DNA of 9,406 bases from Pirellulales bacterium (GTDB lineage: Bacteria > Planctomycetota > Planctomycetia > Pirellulales > JAICIG01). The notes beneath the pieces are model-generated. The model was not told the origin of the DNA and searched no databases. It saw only the letters and a program-made list of their open reading frames with translations. The stretch is taken from positions 1 to 9,406 of the forward strand of contig JAICIG010000312.1 in the NCBI GenBank assembly GCA_025924495.1. The letters run 5' to 3'. Of this stretch, positions 1-7,118 are shown piece by piece. Position numbers and translations under genes: made by a program. Every line of letters starts with the position of its first letter. Position 1 is the stretch's first letter.

Positions 1-1
1 C

Positions 2-1000
2 AGCGCCCACGAAGGTCTGGCCAACGATTGGCACCTGGTGCACCTTGGCAGTCGCGCTGCGGGGGGCGTAGGGCTGATCTTTGTCGAAGCGACCGCCGTC
101 ACGCGCGACGGACGAATCTCCCCGGGCGACATGGGCATCTGGAGCGATGAGCACATCGAACCGCTGGCTCGCATCGCTCGATTCCTCCATTCGCAAGGCG
201 CCGTCGCCGGGATTCAGTTGGCCCACGCCGGCCGCAAAGCCAGTTGCGAACCGCCCTGGAAAGGCGGAGCGAGCTTGAAAACGCCGCAGCAGGGCGGTTG
301 GTCGGTCATCGGCCCCAGCCCGATTCCCTTTAACGAAGGCGATCCCGTCCCGAAAGAGCTGGATGAGGCGAGCATCGATGCGGTTGTCGCCGCATTCGAA
401 GCAGCCGCACACCGCGCGTTGAAAGCCGGTTTCCGCATCATTGAAATCCACGCCGCTCACGGCTATTTGATCCATGAATTCCTTTCGCCTTTGGCAAATC
501 ATCGCACGGACCAATACGGCGGCAGCCTGGAGAACCGCATGCGGCTGGCGCTGCGAGTCGCTCGCCAGTTGCGCCAGATCGTGCCCGAAGAGCTGCCCTT
601 GTTCGTCCGCATTTCGGCGACCGATTGGGTCGAAGGCGGCTGGGACATCGAGCAGTCGGTGGTCCTCTCGCGCCAGTTGAAGGAGCTAGGCGTCGACTTG
701 ATCGATGTTTCCTCGGGCGCCATCGTTCCCAAGGCGAACATTCCGGTCGCCAAAGGCTTTCAAGTGCCCCTGGCGCGGCGCATCCGGGACGATGCAAAGA
801 TCTTGACCGGCGCGGTGGGCCTGATCGTCGAACCCAATCATGCCAACGAGATCATCACCGGCGGCGACGCCGATCTGGTGTTCATCGGCCGCGAGCTGCT
901 GCGCGAGCCCTATTGGGCGCTCAAGGCGCAACATGAACTGGGCGAGGAGCCCGCCTGGCCAATCCCCTACGGCTATGCCGTCAAACGTCGGGCTCGGTAG
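2..1000 (+). CDS. NADH:flavin oxidoreductase, Old Yellow Enzyme family (YqjM class), 5'-truncated by window edge
   Basis: FMN-dependent ene-reductase expected to reduce the C=C bond of alpha,beta-unsaturated aldehydes, ketones or nitro compounds using NAD(P)H in the cytoplasm. The frame is open from base 2 and gives 332 residues up to TAG at 998-1000. The first visible residues (SAHEGLANDWHLVHLGSRA) are already family sequence, so roughly 25-30 residues, including the segment that carries the regulatory Cys of YqjM, lie outside the window. The GTG at base 38 is an internal Val, not a start. Visible signatures are GIQLAHAGRKA (about 212-244), the substrate-binding His pair in EIHAAHGYLIHEFLSP (about 443-490), NHRTDQYGGSLENR, the FMN phosphate-binding part TGAVG, and FIGRELLREP near the C-terminus. 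The C-terminus ends PYGYAVKRRAR and not the QYERGW type of B. subtilis YqjM, so an equivalent of the YqjM arginine finger is uncertain. It converges on the next gene with a 27-nt gap. Family assignment is secure; physiological substrate is unknown. Confidence 0.93.
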   Translation, partial: SAHEGLANDWHLVHLGSRAAGGVGLIFVEATAVTRDGRISPGDMGIWSDEHIEPLARIARFLHSQGAVAGIQLAHAGRKASCEPPWKGGASLKTPQQGGWSVIGPSPIPFNEGDPVPKELDEASIDAVVAAFEAAAHRALKAGFRIIEIHAAHGYLIHEFLSPLANHRTDQYGGSLENRMRLALRVARQLRQIVPEELPLFVRISATDWVEGGWDIEQSVVLSRQLKELGVDLIDVSSGAIVPKANIPVAKGFQVPLARRIRDDAKILTGAVGLIVEPNHANEIITGGDADLVFIGRELLREPYWALKAQHELGEEPAWPIPYGYAVKRRAR

Positions 1001-1027
1001 CGCTTGCTTGTCCGCTGGAGCGGCACA

Positions 1028-2125
1028 TCAGCCGGATTGCTGCCGCATGCAACCAAACTCGTCCGCGGCCCGCAGGGCGGACATCACGGCTCGCGGCGAG
1101 ACCGGACGCGGTTCATGGTAAATCGTTTCGCCGTCGGCGCAGGCGCGCGCGGCGACCATTTGCAAATCCGCATCGCTGACGTTCGCCAGCCCGATGGCTG
1201 CAAGCGTTGTCGGCAGCCCGATCGCTTCGCAGAAGCGATAGACTTCATCGATCAGTTGCCGAGGGCGATCGGCGAGAAAGAGACCTGCCAGCACGCCGAT
1301 CGCGACCTTTTCGCCGTGATAGTAGTCGTGCGTGCGCGGCAGCATGGTCAGCCCGTTATGAATCGAATGCGCCGAGGCCAGACCGCCGCTTTCAAAACCC
1401 AGCCCGCTGTGCAGCGTGTTCGCTTCGACTACGCGAGCCAAGGCCGGTGTGACGACTTGCCTACGGCAGGCGGCGATGGCAGCTTCGCCGAATTCCAGAA
1501 TCGTCTCGTAACACAACCGCGCAATGGCGTAGGCGGCCAGCGTACTGACGCCGCCGCACTGATTCAGCGCATAGCTCTGCCCGCATGAATCGGCTTCGAG
1601 CCAGGTGGAAAGCGCGTCTCCCATTCCTGCCACAAGGAAACGAACGGGCGCCGCGGCAATCACTTCCGTATCGACCAACACCAGGTCCGGGTTGCGCGGC
1701 AAAAAAAGATAGCGGTCGAAGGCGCCCTCGTCCGTATAAATCACAGAAACGGCGCTCGTCGGCGCATCGGTTGAAGCCACCGTGGGGACAATGGCGACGC
1801 GAACGCCGGCCGCATGTGCGACTGCTTTTGCCGTGTCGATGATCTTTCCACCGCCCATGCCGATGATGACGCGGCATTGACGATCAACGGCAGCTTTCCG
1901 CAACCGTTCAATTTCGGCGTCACAGCATTCGCCGCCGAAACGCTCGGCGGTGAAACGGAGATTCTTGCTCCATTCGGCTGCATAAAGCGGAAGAACCGTT
2001 TGCTCGGCCGTTTTTCCGACAATGACGAGCGCCGTTTGGCCAAGACGCGATGCCTCAATTCCCAATTGCGACAGGGCTCCTTCCCCTTGGACATATCGCC
2101 CCGGAAAGACGGCCGTTTGAATCAT
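1028..2125 (-). CDS. gldA: Glycerol dehydrogenase (iron-containing alcohol dehydrogenase superfamily, GldA family)
   Basis: NAD-dependent, Zn-binding dehydrogenase expected to interconvert glycerol and dihydroxyacetone in the cytoplasm. The product is 365 residues, almost the same as E. coli GldA (367). Visible features are the NAD-binding motif GMGGGKIIDTAK (89-100), VASTDAPTSAVSVIYTDEG (116-134) with Asp120 at the position that contacts glycerol, and the three predicted metal ligands Asp170 (in AGMGDALSTW), His253 (in GGLASAHSIHNG) and His270 (in HGEKVAIG). Spacing of these three matches the known family ligands. The start MIQTAVFPGRYVQGEG at 2125 is preferred over an upstream in-frame ATG at 2239. 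It begins where family homology begins and has GGAG 8 nt upstream. The gene is transcribed divergently from the hydrolase at 2356. Related polyol dehydrogenases cannot be excluded on sequence, but the residue match to GldA is very close. Confidence 0.92.
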   Translation of the reverse strand: MIQTAVFPGRYVQGEGALSQLGIEASRLGQTALVIVGKTAEQTVLPLYAAEWSKNLRFTAERFGGECCDAEIERLRKAAVDRQCRVIIGMGGGKIIDTAKAVAHAAGVRVAIVPTVASTDAPTSAVSVIYTDEGAFDRYLFLPRNPDLVLVDTEVIAAAPVRFLVAGMGDALSTWLEADSCGQSYALNQCGGVSTLAAYAIARLCYETILEFGEAAIAACRRQVVTPALARVVEANTLHSGLGFESGGLASAHSIHNGLTMLPRTHDYYHGEKVAIGVLAGLFLADRPRQLIDEVYRFCEAIGLPTTLAAIGLANVSDADLQMVAARACADGETIYHEPRPVSPRAVMSALRAADEFGCMRQQSG

Positions 2126-2200
2126 GAATGGCGCTCCGTAATTCAATTCTCGACGACCTCGCAAAATCCAGAACTGCAAGGCTTTTGCCGATGGTCGTCG

Positions 2201-2206
2201 ATTGTA
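2201..2206 (-). promoter_or_regulatory. Candidate -10 element for gldA
   Basis: On the minus strand this reads TACAAT in the context CCGCTACAATCGACG, about 76 nt upstream of the gldA start. It matches the sigma-70 -10 consensus TATAAT at five of six positions. No convincing -35 hexamer sits at 16-18 nt spacing. The nine bases TACAATCGA recur exactly in the candidate promoter of the polymerase IV gene. Confidence 0.4.
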
Positions 2207-2267
2207 GCGGTTTTCGGATTGGCCAGCGCGCCAGCCCAATGCACTTTCTCGTGTAATCGCGGCAAAG

Positions 2268-2273
2268 TATGCT
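2268..2273 (+). promoter_or_regulatory. Candidate -10 element for the alpha/beta hydrolase
   Basis: TATGCT in the context GCAAAGTATGCTGTTG lies about 83 nt upstream of the ATG at 2356. The upstream tetramer CTCG (2248-2251) is separated from it by 16 nt, exactly as in the candidate promoter of the DUF1501 gene (3394-3397 and 3414-3419). The hexamer is a weak match to TATAAT and the -35 region is not canonical, so this is suggestive only. Confidence 0.3.
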
Positions 2274-2355
2274 GTTGCGCTGGGTCAGACGAGCATTGCC
2301 GTTGGTTTTCCGATCAGAACTCGAAGTCGCTGGCAGACGCACGAAAGGGTGATGG

Positions 2356-3339
2356 ATGCAAAACAGATCCAATCTTTTCAATCGACGAGAGTTCGCGAGG
2401 CTGACGGCGGCGGGCGCAGTGGCGCTGGCACGGCCGCTGCATTCGCGCGCCGAGCAGACGGAGAAACAGACGTTCACTTATAAGAAAGCGGATGGCGTCG
2501 AAATCAAAGCCGATGTTTATCACGCGGCCAGTAGCGGCAGTCGCCGGCCGACCGTGATCTGGATTCATGGCGGCGCACTGATTCTCGGTAACCGCGCTGG
2601 AGTGATCGCCCGCTTTCACGAGCGGCTCTTGGCCAAAGGCTGGCCGATCGTGTCAATCGATTATCGGTTGGCGCCCGAAACGAAGCTGCCTGCGATCTTA
2701 GAGGATGTCGAAGACGCGTGTCGCTGGGTTCGAGAGCAAGGCCCGAAGCTGTTTGGCGCGGATGCCGAGCGAATTGCAATCAGTGGCGGCTCGGCGGGCG
2801 GCTATCTCACGCTCTCGACCGGCTTTCGCGTCGAGCCGAGGCCGCAAGCGCTCGTCTCGTTCTGGGGCTACGGCGACGTCGCCGGCGCCTGGTACAGCCA
2901 GCCCGACCCGTTCTATGCCGCTCAACCGGCCGTGCCGAAGGACGAAGCATACGCCGCGGTCGGTAAGCAAGTCATCACCGGTGTCGAAGGCAAGAGCGAC
3001 CGCGGGCGATTTTATCTCTATTGCCGGCAGCAAGGGTTATGGCCGCGAGAAGTGACAGGGCGCAATCCCGACCGCGAGCCCAAGGCGTTCGATCCATTTT
3101 GTCCGTTGCGGAACATATCGCCTAAATATCCTCCGACGCTGTTGATCCACGGCGATCGCGACACCGACGTTCCTTACGAGCAGTCGGTGCTGATGAACCG
3201 GGAACTCGCTCGCAACGACGTCGAACATGAGTTGATTACCGTTCGCGGCGGAGGTCACGGCCTGGCGGGCGTCGAACCTGCGATTGCCGACGAAGCGTAC
3301 GATCGCGCCGTCGAGTTTCTAGCGAAACACTTGAGTTGA
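2356..3339 (+). CDS. Tat-exported alpha/beta hydrolase (carboxylesterase/acetyl-esterase type)
   Basis: Serine hydrolase of 327 residues, expected to cleave ester bonds outside the cytoplasm. The N-terminus NRREFARLTAAGAVALA carries a twin-arginine (Arg10-Arg11), a short hydrophobic stretch and a possible signal peptidase site after HSRA (residue 32). The mature protein shows the oxyanion-hole motif WIHGGAL (69-75), the nucleophile elbow GGSAGG (144-149, Ser146), the acid in HGDRDTDVP (265-273, Asp269) and the catalytic His301 in GGGHG. IDYRLAPETK (101-110) is typical of the hormone-sensitive-lipase and BD-FAE-like esterase groups. The start ATG at 2356 has AAAGGG about 6 nt upstream, and the Tat signal follows directly. 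The gene is divergent from gldA and 125 nt upstream of the DUF1501 gene. The natural ester (acetylated glycan, feruloyl ester or short-chain lipid) cannot be read from sequence. Confidence 0.88.
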   Translation: MQNRSNLFNRREFARLTAAGAVALARPLHSRAEQTEKQTFTYKKADGVEIKADVYHAASSGSRRPTVIWIHGGALILGNRAGVIARFHERLLAKGWPIVSIDYRLAPETKLPAILEDVEDACRWVREQGPKLFGADAERIAISGGSAGGYLTLSTGFRVEPRPQALVSFWGYGDVAGAWYSQPDPFYAAQPAVPKDEAYAAVGKQVITGVEGKSDRGRFYLYCRQQGLWPREVTGRNPDREPKAFDPFCPLRNISPKYPPTLLIHGDRDTDVPYEQSVLMNRELARNDVEHELITVRGGGHGLAGVEPAIADEAYDRAVEFLAKHLS

Positions 3340-3464
3340 GCGGCGACGGGCAATGAAGCCCGCAGGCCCGCCAAGCATTCGCAGTCATTCTGGCTCGAAA
3401 AAGTCGGAAAGGCTATGCTGGTGGCTGCAATCAAGCGTTGCCGAACCGATGAGCCCGGTCAGCT
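3340..3464. other. Intergenic spacer with a hairpin and a candidate promoter
   Basis: Just after the hydrolase stop there is a small hairpin, CGGGC (3347-3351) and GCCCG (3358-3362), with a 6-nt loop but no T-tract, so it is a poor intrinsic terminator. A -10-like TATGCT occurs at 3414-3419. Together these suggest that the DUF1501 gene has its own promoter. No other gene is apparent. Confidence 0.4.
3414..3419 (+). promoter_or_regulatory. Candidate -10 element for the DUF1501 gene
   Basis: TATGCT in GGAAAGGCTATGCTGG lies about 45 nt upstream of the ATG at 3465. It shares TATGCTG and an upstream CTCG at 16-nt spacing with the hydrolase candidate promoter. No canonical -35 is visible. Confidence 0.33.
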
Positions 3465-4871
3465 ATGTCGCCGGAAAACAGCATCCAGCCCCCATCTGTG
3501 CTGCGTCCTAGCCGCCGTCGCTTGCTAGAGTTGGGCGGACTCGGGGCGATCGGTTTGACGTTGCCCGAACTGCTTCTGGCCGAGCAGTCGGCTGAAACGC
3601 TGTCGAAGAATCGCGCCAAGTCGTGCATCTTCATCTTTCAATATGGCGGGCTCAGCCAGATTGACTCTTGGGATCCAAAGCCCAACGCGCCGCAAGAGAT
3701 TCGCGGTCCGTACCAACCGATTGCCACGGCGACGCCCGGCTTTTTTGTCGGCGAGTTGATGCCGCGATTGGCGAAACTCTCGGAACGATACGCCGTCATT
3801 CGTTCGCTGAACCATCATGTGCCGGTCCACGATGTCGCCAACCGCATGTTGCTGGCCGGCCAATCGCTGCCCTCGATGGATGCGCCGGCGTTTGGCTCGG
3901 TCGTGAGCAAGCTCTTGCCGACGACCGCCCAAGTTCCATCGTATGTGTGGCTGCAGAAATTTGGCGGCGGCGCGGCCCCGCCCGAACCCGCATATTTGAC
4001 TGGCGGATTTCTGGGCATGTCGCATGCGCCGCTAGTCATTGGCGCCGCGCATGACGACAACCCGGCGACGCCCGGCTTTCGCGTCAAAGCCTTCGACGCC
4101 GCGGAAGGCATCACTCCAGAGCGCCTCAGCGGCCGCCGACGTTTGCTGGAACAATTTCACCAGCCACACTCAGCGACAGCACAAGCCGATTCGGAACACT
4201 CGCTCGAAGGCTTTCGGCAGACGGCTTTCAATCTGCTGCAAGGTTCGGCCGCCCGGCAAGCATTCGATATCGAACAGGAACCCGCGGCTGTGCGCGATCG
4301 TTATGGCCGGCATCCGCTGGGGCAAAATCTGCTACTGGCGCGGCGCTTGATTGAAGCGGGCGTGAGGTTGGCCAGCGTCGTCGCGTGGACCGGGCTCGCG
4401 CCGGGCGACAAGTTCGTCAGCGTCGAAACGTGGGACATGCACGGCAATGCGGGCATCGATATCTTCGGCAACGGCTGGAATGGGCTGGGCTGGGCTTTGC
4501 CGCGAACCGACGAAGCGGTGTCGGCCTTGCTGGAAGACCTCGACCAGCGCGGACTGTTGGAGTCGACGCTTGTGGTATTGGTCGGCGAGTTCGGTCGCAC
4601 GCCGAAGATCAGCCGCGGCGCCAGCGCCGTCGGCCGCGATCATTGGCCCAACTGCTATTCGGCCATGCTCGCCGGCGCCGGCATTCGCGGCGGGACCATC
4701 TATGGCGCCTCCGATGCTCATGGCGCGTATGTCGCGAGCCGACCTGTTTCGCCCGAAGATTTCACTGCGACCCTGTTCCAAGCCCTAGGCATCGATCCCG
4801 CCACCCGCATCAGCCCCGACGGCTTCACTCGCCCGGCCAGCACCGGCAAGCCGATCGCGGAGTTATTTTGA
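3465..4871 (+). CDS. DUF1501 domain-containing protein, Tat-exported
   Basis: Exported protein of 468 residues of the DUF1501 family (PF07394), which belongs to the alkaline phosphatase/sulfatase superfamily and is very abundant in Planctomycetes. Its biochemical activity is not established. The N-terminus RPSRRRLLELGGLGAIGLTL (14-33) is a twin-arginine signal. Family landmarks are QYGGLSQIDSWDPKP (59-73), SLNHHVPVHDVANRMLLAG (114-132), WDMHGN (323-328), LVGEFGRTPKIS (372-383), GRDHWP (390-395) and a C-terminal PVSPEDFTATLFQALGIDP (427-445). The length is normal for the family. An in-frame stop at 3450-3452 leaves ATG 3465 as the first usable ATG; the ribosome site is weak. Family members often sit next to a DUF1549/DUF1553 (cytochrome-like) partner gene, but none is present on either side here. 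A hairpin with a T-tract follows the stop directly, so it is probably monocistronic. Family assignment is firm; function is unknown. Confidence 0.93.
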   Translation: MSPENSIQPPSVLRPSRRRLLELGGLGAIGLTLPELLLAEQSAETLSKNRAKSCIFIFQYGGLSQIDSWDPKPNAPQEIRGPYQPIATATPGFFVGELMPRLAKLSERYAVIRSLNHHVPVHDVANRMLLAGQSLPSMDAPAFGSVVSKLLPTTAQVPSYVWLQKFGGGAAPPEPAYLTGGFLGMSHAPLVIGAAHDDNPATPGFRVKAFDAAEGITPERLSGRRRLLEQFHQPHSATAQADSEHSLEGFRQTAFNLLQGSAARQAFDIEQEPAAVRDRYGRHPLGQNLLLARRLIEAGVRLASVVAWTGLAPGDKFVSVETWDMHGNAGIDIFGNGWNGLGWALPRTDEAVSALLEDLDQRGLLESTLVVLVGEFGRTPKISRGASAVGRDHWPNCYSAMLAGAGIRGGTIYGASDAHGAYVASRPVSPEDFTATLFQALGIDPATRISPDGFTRPASTGKPIAELF

Positions 4872-4890
4872 CCGGCGCTGGCCGGTTTTA
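4871..4890 (+). terminator. Rho-independent terminator-like hairpin after the DUF1501 gene
   Basis: A perfect 6-bp stem, ACCGGC (4871-4876) and GCCGGT (4881-4886), with a 4-nt loop GCTG, is followed by TTTA. The stem begins at the last base of the TGA stop codon. The T-tract is short (four T including the stem end), so termination may be partial. Confidence 0.5.
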
Positions 4891-4961
4891 ATCCGCGGCA
4901 CGCCAGGCGGGTCGCTCGAAGGCGGGGGACGAAATTGTCGGCAGCGGCCGTGGCAGTTCGC

Positions 4962-4967
4962 TATAGT
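4962..4967 (+). promoter_or_regulatory. Candidate -10 element for the secreted-protein/SDR unit
   Basis: TATAGT in TTCGCTATAGTAGGCC lies about 46 nt before the ATG at 5014 and 64 nt before the ATG at 5032. It matches TATAAT at five of six positions and is preceded by GC, like other candidates in this window. A TTGTCG at 4935-4940 is 21 nt away, too far for a standard -35 element. Confidence 0.4.
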
Positions 4968-5013
4968 AGGCCCATTGTCGTGCGGCAATTCGCCGTTGTT
5001 TCCCCCGCGTTGA

Positions 5014-6303
5014 ATGCAGATTGAGATGCCGATGCCCCGAGTTCTTTCTTTCGTTCGTATTGCGTCATTTCTCGCCGGGGCGCTGCTGTTCTTCTGCTGC
5101 GTCGCTCGCGGACTTGCTGGGGCGGAGGAGACTCTGACTGTCGAGGTCCGCGAAACGAGCGGCATCGCGCGGTTTGGTTACCCGGTGACGGCCCGCTTTC
5201 ATTGGCCGGGAGTCAAGGAGCCTGCCGATTTTCGCTTGCTAATCGGAGACAAGGCAGTCGCTTCGCAATTTAGTCGCGTCCATGAAGACAAGCAGGACGA
5301 GGCCTGGGAACTGGATTTCAATCTCGATCTGCTGCCGCTCGAAACCAAAACCTTCCGCATCGAGCCCGCCGACAAAAAACCAGCCGAGCAGGCAAATTCT
5401 CAAGCACTCAAGCTTGAACGAGATGGTCGCAGCGTTCGCATCATTCGGCCGGGTCTTGAATTCGAACTGCCTACAGACGTGTCGGGCCTGTTGCTTGCCG
5501 TTCGCTCGCCGGGGCATGACTATCTGGCCGGCGGTTCGAAAGGCTTGACATGGCGCGACCGGAAAGGCAACTCCTACCGACTTGGCGCCGATGAAGCGGG
5601 AGACAGGCCCGGCTTTGAGATCGTCAAGTCGGGACCGTTGTGCGTTGCATTGGAGTTCACCAGCCGAGAGGGACCGGCCGCGGGAAACGTGAAGTCGACG
5701 GCGCGGATGGACTTCCCTCGTTCTAAAAGCTGGGTGCGCGTCGACTGGCTACTGGACGATTCCGACGACTCGGTCGCCGAAATCGAAGCCGAATTCGACC
5801 TGCGGATGTCACCGACTTCCAGCCGGCCGACATTGGTCGACTTTGGCGCGACAAGCTATGTCTACGCCACGCTGCGACCGGGCGAGATGACGGTGTTTAG
5901 CGCCTGGCCGAAAGCGGACAATGGCAACGACAGCCGGAAAATGCCCGGCCATGCACTATGGGAAGTTAAACGCGGAACAGCCGTAAACCTGGTTCCTTAT
6001 GTTCTGGCGACTGAACAGGAGCAGCGACCTTCGGAAGGCTGGGCCCACGTGATGGACGACAAGCTCTGCACGGCGATCGCCGTCGATCGCTTTGCCCGCG
6101 AGAGAGCCGACCGAATCGAAGTCGAAGCCAGCGGCAGGACTCGAATCGCGAGGGCATTTGATTCGCAGGGCGAAGCGCGGGCGAACAACCACAAGCGGCT
6201 CGTGTTTTGGATGCACTTCGTCCCCTCGCCGCCGCACGTCGGCGCGGTGACCAGCCCGCAATCGATGCAATCGCCCCCGAGCGTACGCATCATCGCCAAA
6301 TAA
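5014..6303 (+). CDS. Secreted protein of unknown function, possibly RIFT-barrel-like
   Basis: I do not recognise this 429-residue protein with certainty. It has a classical Sec signal peptide: basic PRVLSFVR, a hydrophobic core SFLAGALLFFCCVA (18-31) and a likely cleavage after LAGA (residue 37). The remainder is rich in alternating hydrophobic/charged strands, with no membrane segment and no cysteine-rich region. The first mature part (about 48-117: GIARFGYPVTARFHWPG, then FRLLIGDKAVASQF, then LDLLPLETKTFRIE) resembles the N-terminal RIFT-barrel domain of PcRGLX/YetA-like exo-rhamnogalacturonan lyase proteins. That is recalled pattern similarity, not a search result. The protein looks too short for a complete lyase of that type, and I see no catalytic signature. 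In-frame starts exist at 5014, 5026 and 5032; none has a clear ribosome site and all keep the signal peptide. The SDR gene follows 26 nt downstream, suggesting co-transcription. Confidence 0.75.
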   Translation: MQIEMPMPRVLSFVRIASFLAGALLFFCCVARGLAGAEETLTVEVRETSGIARFGYPVTARFHWPGVKEPADFRLLIGDKAVASQFSRVHEDKQDEAWELDFNLDLLPLETKTFRIEPADKKPAEQANSQALKLERDGRSVRIIRPGLEFELPTDVSGLLLAVRSPGHDYLAGGSKGLTWRDRKGNSYRLGADEAGDRPGFEIVKSGPLCVALEFTSREGPAAGNVKSTARMDFPRSKSWVRVDWLLDDSDDSVAEIEAEFDLRMSPTSSRPTLVDFGATSYVYATLRPGEMTVFSAWPKADNGNDSRKMPGHALWEVKRGTAVNLVPYVLATEQEQRPSEGWAHVMDDKLCTAIAVDRFARERADRIEVEASGRTRIARAFDSQGEARANNHKRLVFWMHFVPSPPHVGAVTSPQSMQSPPSVRIIAK

Positions 6304-6329
6304 AAACTTTTACTTCGGAGACGCAGGAT

Positions 6330-7082
6330 ATGGCCGAGGCATTCGCGGGTCGAGTGGCATTGGTGACAGGGGGATCGCGAGGCATTGGTCGCGCTACCGC
6401 ACTTAGACTCGCCAGCGAGGGCGCCGACGTGGCGATCAGCTACGCATCGCGTGCGGGCGCCGCCAGCGAAGTCGTGGCTGAGATTCAAGCGCTCGGCCGT
6501 CGAGCTGTCTGCGCGCCGTGCGACGTGGCCAAGCCCGATGATGTCGCCCGGCTCGTTGCAACGACGCGCGAAAAGCTCGGGCCAATCGATCTGCTGGCCC
6601 ATTGTGGCGCAATCAGCAACATCGCCAGCCACGAGGAACTGTCGTACGAGCAGTGGCGTGAGACGATTGATGTCAATCTCAATGGCGCCTTTTCGATGGT
6701 GTTTGCCGTCAAGGACGAGATGCTCAAGCGCGGTTTCGGCCGCATCGTGCTGGTCTCATCCATCGCGGCATTGCGGCCGCGAAAAATGCAAATTCATTAC
6801 GCCGCATCCAAAGCGGGAGTGATCGCACTGACGCACTGCTGTGCCGAAGCGTTCGCCCCCCGCGTACGCATCAATTGCGTGGCGCCGGGCCTGACCGAGA
6901 CCGAAATGGCTCACGTTCTGCCCGAGTCGACAATTCGCAAGGTCATCGACGAAACGCCCCTGGGCCGCATCGGCGAGCCGGAAGAAATCGCCAACGTTAT
7001 TCGCTTTCTGCTCAGCGAAGAATCCAGTTTCATGACCGGCCAAACCGTCGTCGCCTCGGGCGGACGCGTGATGCTGCCCTAG
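6330..7082 (+). CDS. SDR-family NAD(P)-dependent oxidoreductase, FabG-like
   Basis: Classical short-chain dehydrogenase/reductase of 250 residues, a cytoplasmic carbonyl/alcohol oxidoreductase. The cofactor motif TGGSRGIG is at 13-20 and CDVAKPDDVARLV at 64-76. The catalytic residues are Asn116 (in DVNLNGAF), Ser144 (in VSSIAA), Tyr157 and Lys161 (in HYAASKAG). VAPGLTETEM (184-193) and the C-terminal GQTVVASGG are also typical. The usual NNAG motif is replaced by AHCGAIS (90-96), while the rest of the active site is intact. The start at 6330 is chosen because family sequence begins there and GGAG lies 9 nt upstream. The frame is open further up to 6207, but that part overlaps the preceding gene and is not SDR-like. 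The 26-nt gap suggests one operon with the secreted protein. It resembles 3-oxoacyl-ACP reductases, but a sugar or polyol substrate is equally possible; there are no other fatty-acid synthesis genes nearby. Confidence 0.88.
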   Translation: MAEAFAGRVALVTGGSRGIGRATALRLASEGADVAISYASRAGAASEVVAEIQALGRRAVCAPCDVAKPDDVARLVATTREKLGPIDLLAHCGAISNIASHEELSYEQWRETIDVNLNGAFSMVFAVKDEMLKRGFGRIVLVSSIAALRPRKMQIHYAASKAGVIALTHCCAEAFAPRVRINCVAPGLTETEMAHVLPESTIRKVIDETPLGRIGEPEEIANVIRFLLSEESSFMTGQTVVASGGRVMLP

Positions 7083-7118
7083 AAATCGGGCAGTCAAAAG
7101 CGATGAGCAAACGAGCAT

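Larger units (their letters stand above)
2126..2355. other. Divergent intergenic region between gldA and the alpha/beta hydrolase
   Basis: These 230 bases separate two divergent genes and should hold both promoters and any operator. I see a TACAAT -10 candidate for the minus-strand gene (2201-2206) and a TATGCT candidate for the plus-strand gene (2268-2273). The hydrolase start has a purine-rich ribosome site (AAAGGG, about 2344-2349). I see no clear long palindromic operator, RNA gene or short protein gene. The minus-strand frame of gldA stays open to 2239, but the extra 38 residues do not look like family sequence. Confidence 0.5.

Noticed and set aside
38..40. GTG as a start codon for the Old Yellow Enzyme gene
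   Set aside because: Family sequence (SAHEGLANDWHL) continues in frame to base 2, so this GTG is an internal Val and the gene starts outside the window.
1004..1588. A 194-codon plus-strand frame
   Set aside because: It lies antisense inside gldA, whose catalytic residues are all identifiable, and its product resembles nothing known.
3347..3362. Intrinsic terminator after the hydrolase
   Set aside because: The 5-bp hairpin CGGGC/GCCCG is real but has no T-tract after it, so I did not call it a terminator.
3525..4025. A 166-codon minus-strand frame
   Set aside because: It is antisense to the conserved DUF1501 coding region; such long antisense frames are usual in GC-rich genes.
6207..6329. 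N-terminal extension of the FabG-like SDR
   Set aside because: It overlaps the preceding gene, is not SDR-like, and the start at 6330 has a well-placed GGAG.
5997..6632. A 211-codon minus-strand frame spanning the junction of the secreted protein and the SDR
   Set aside because: It overlaps the ends of two better-supported genes and has no recognisable domain.
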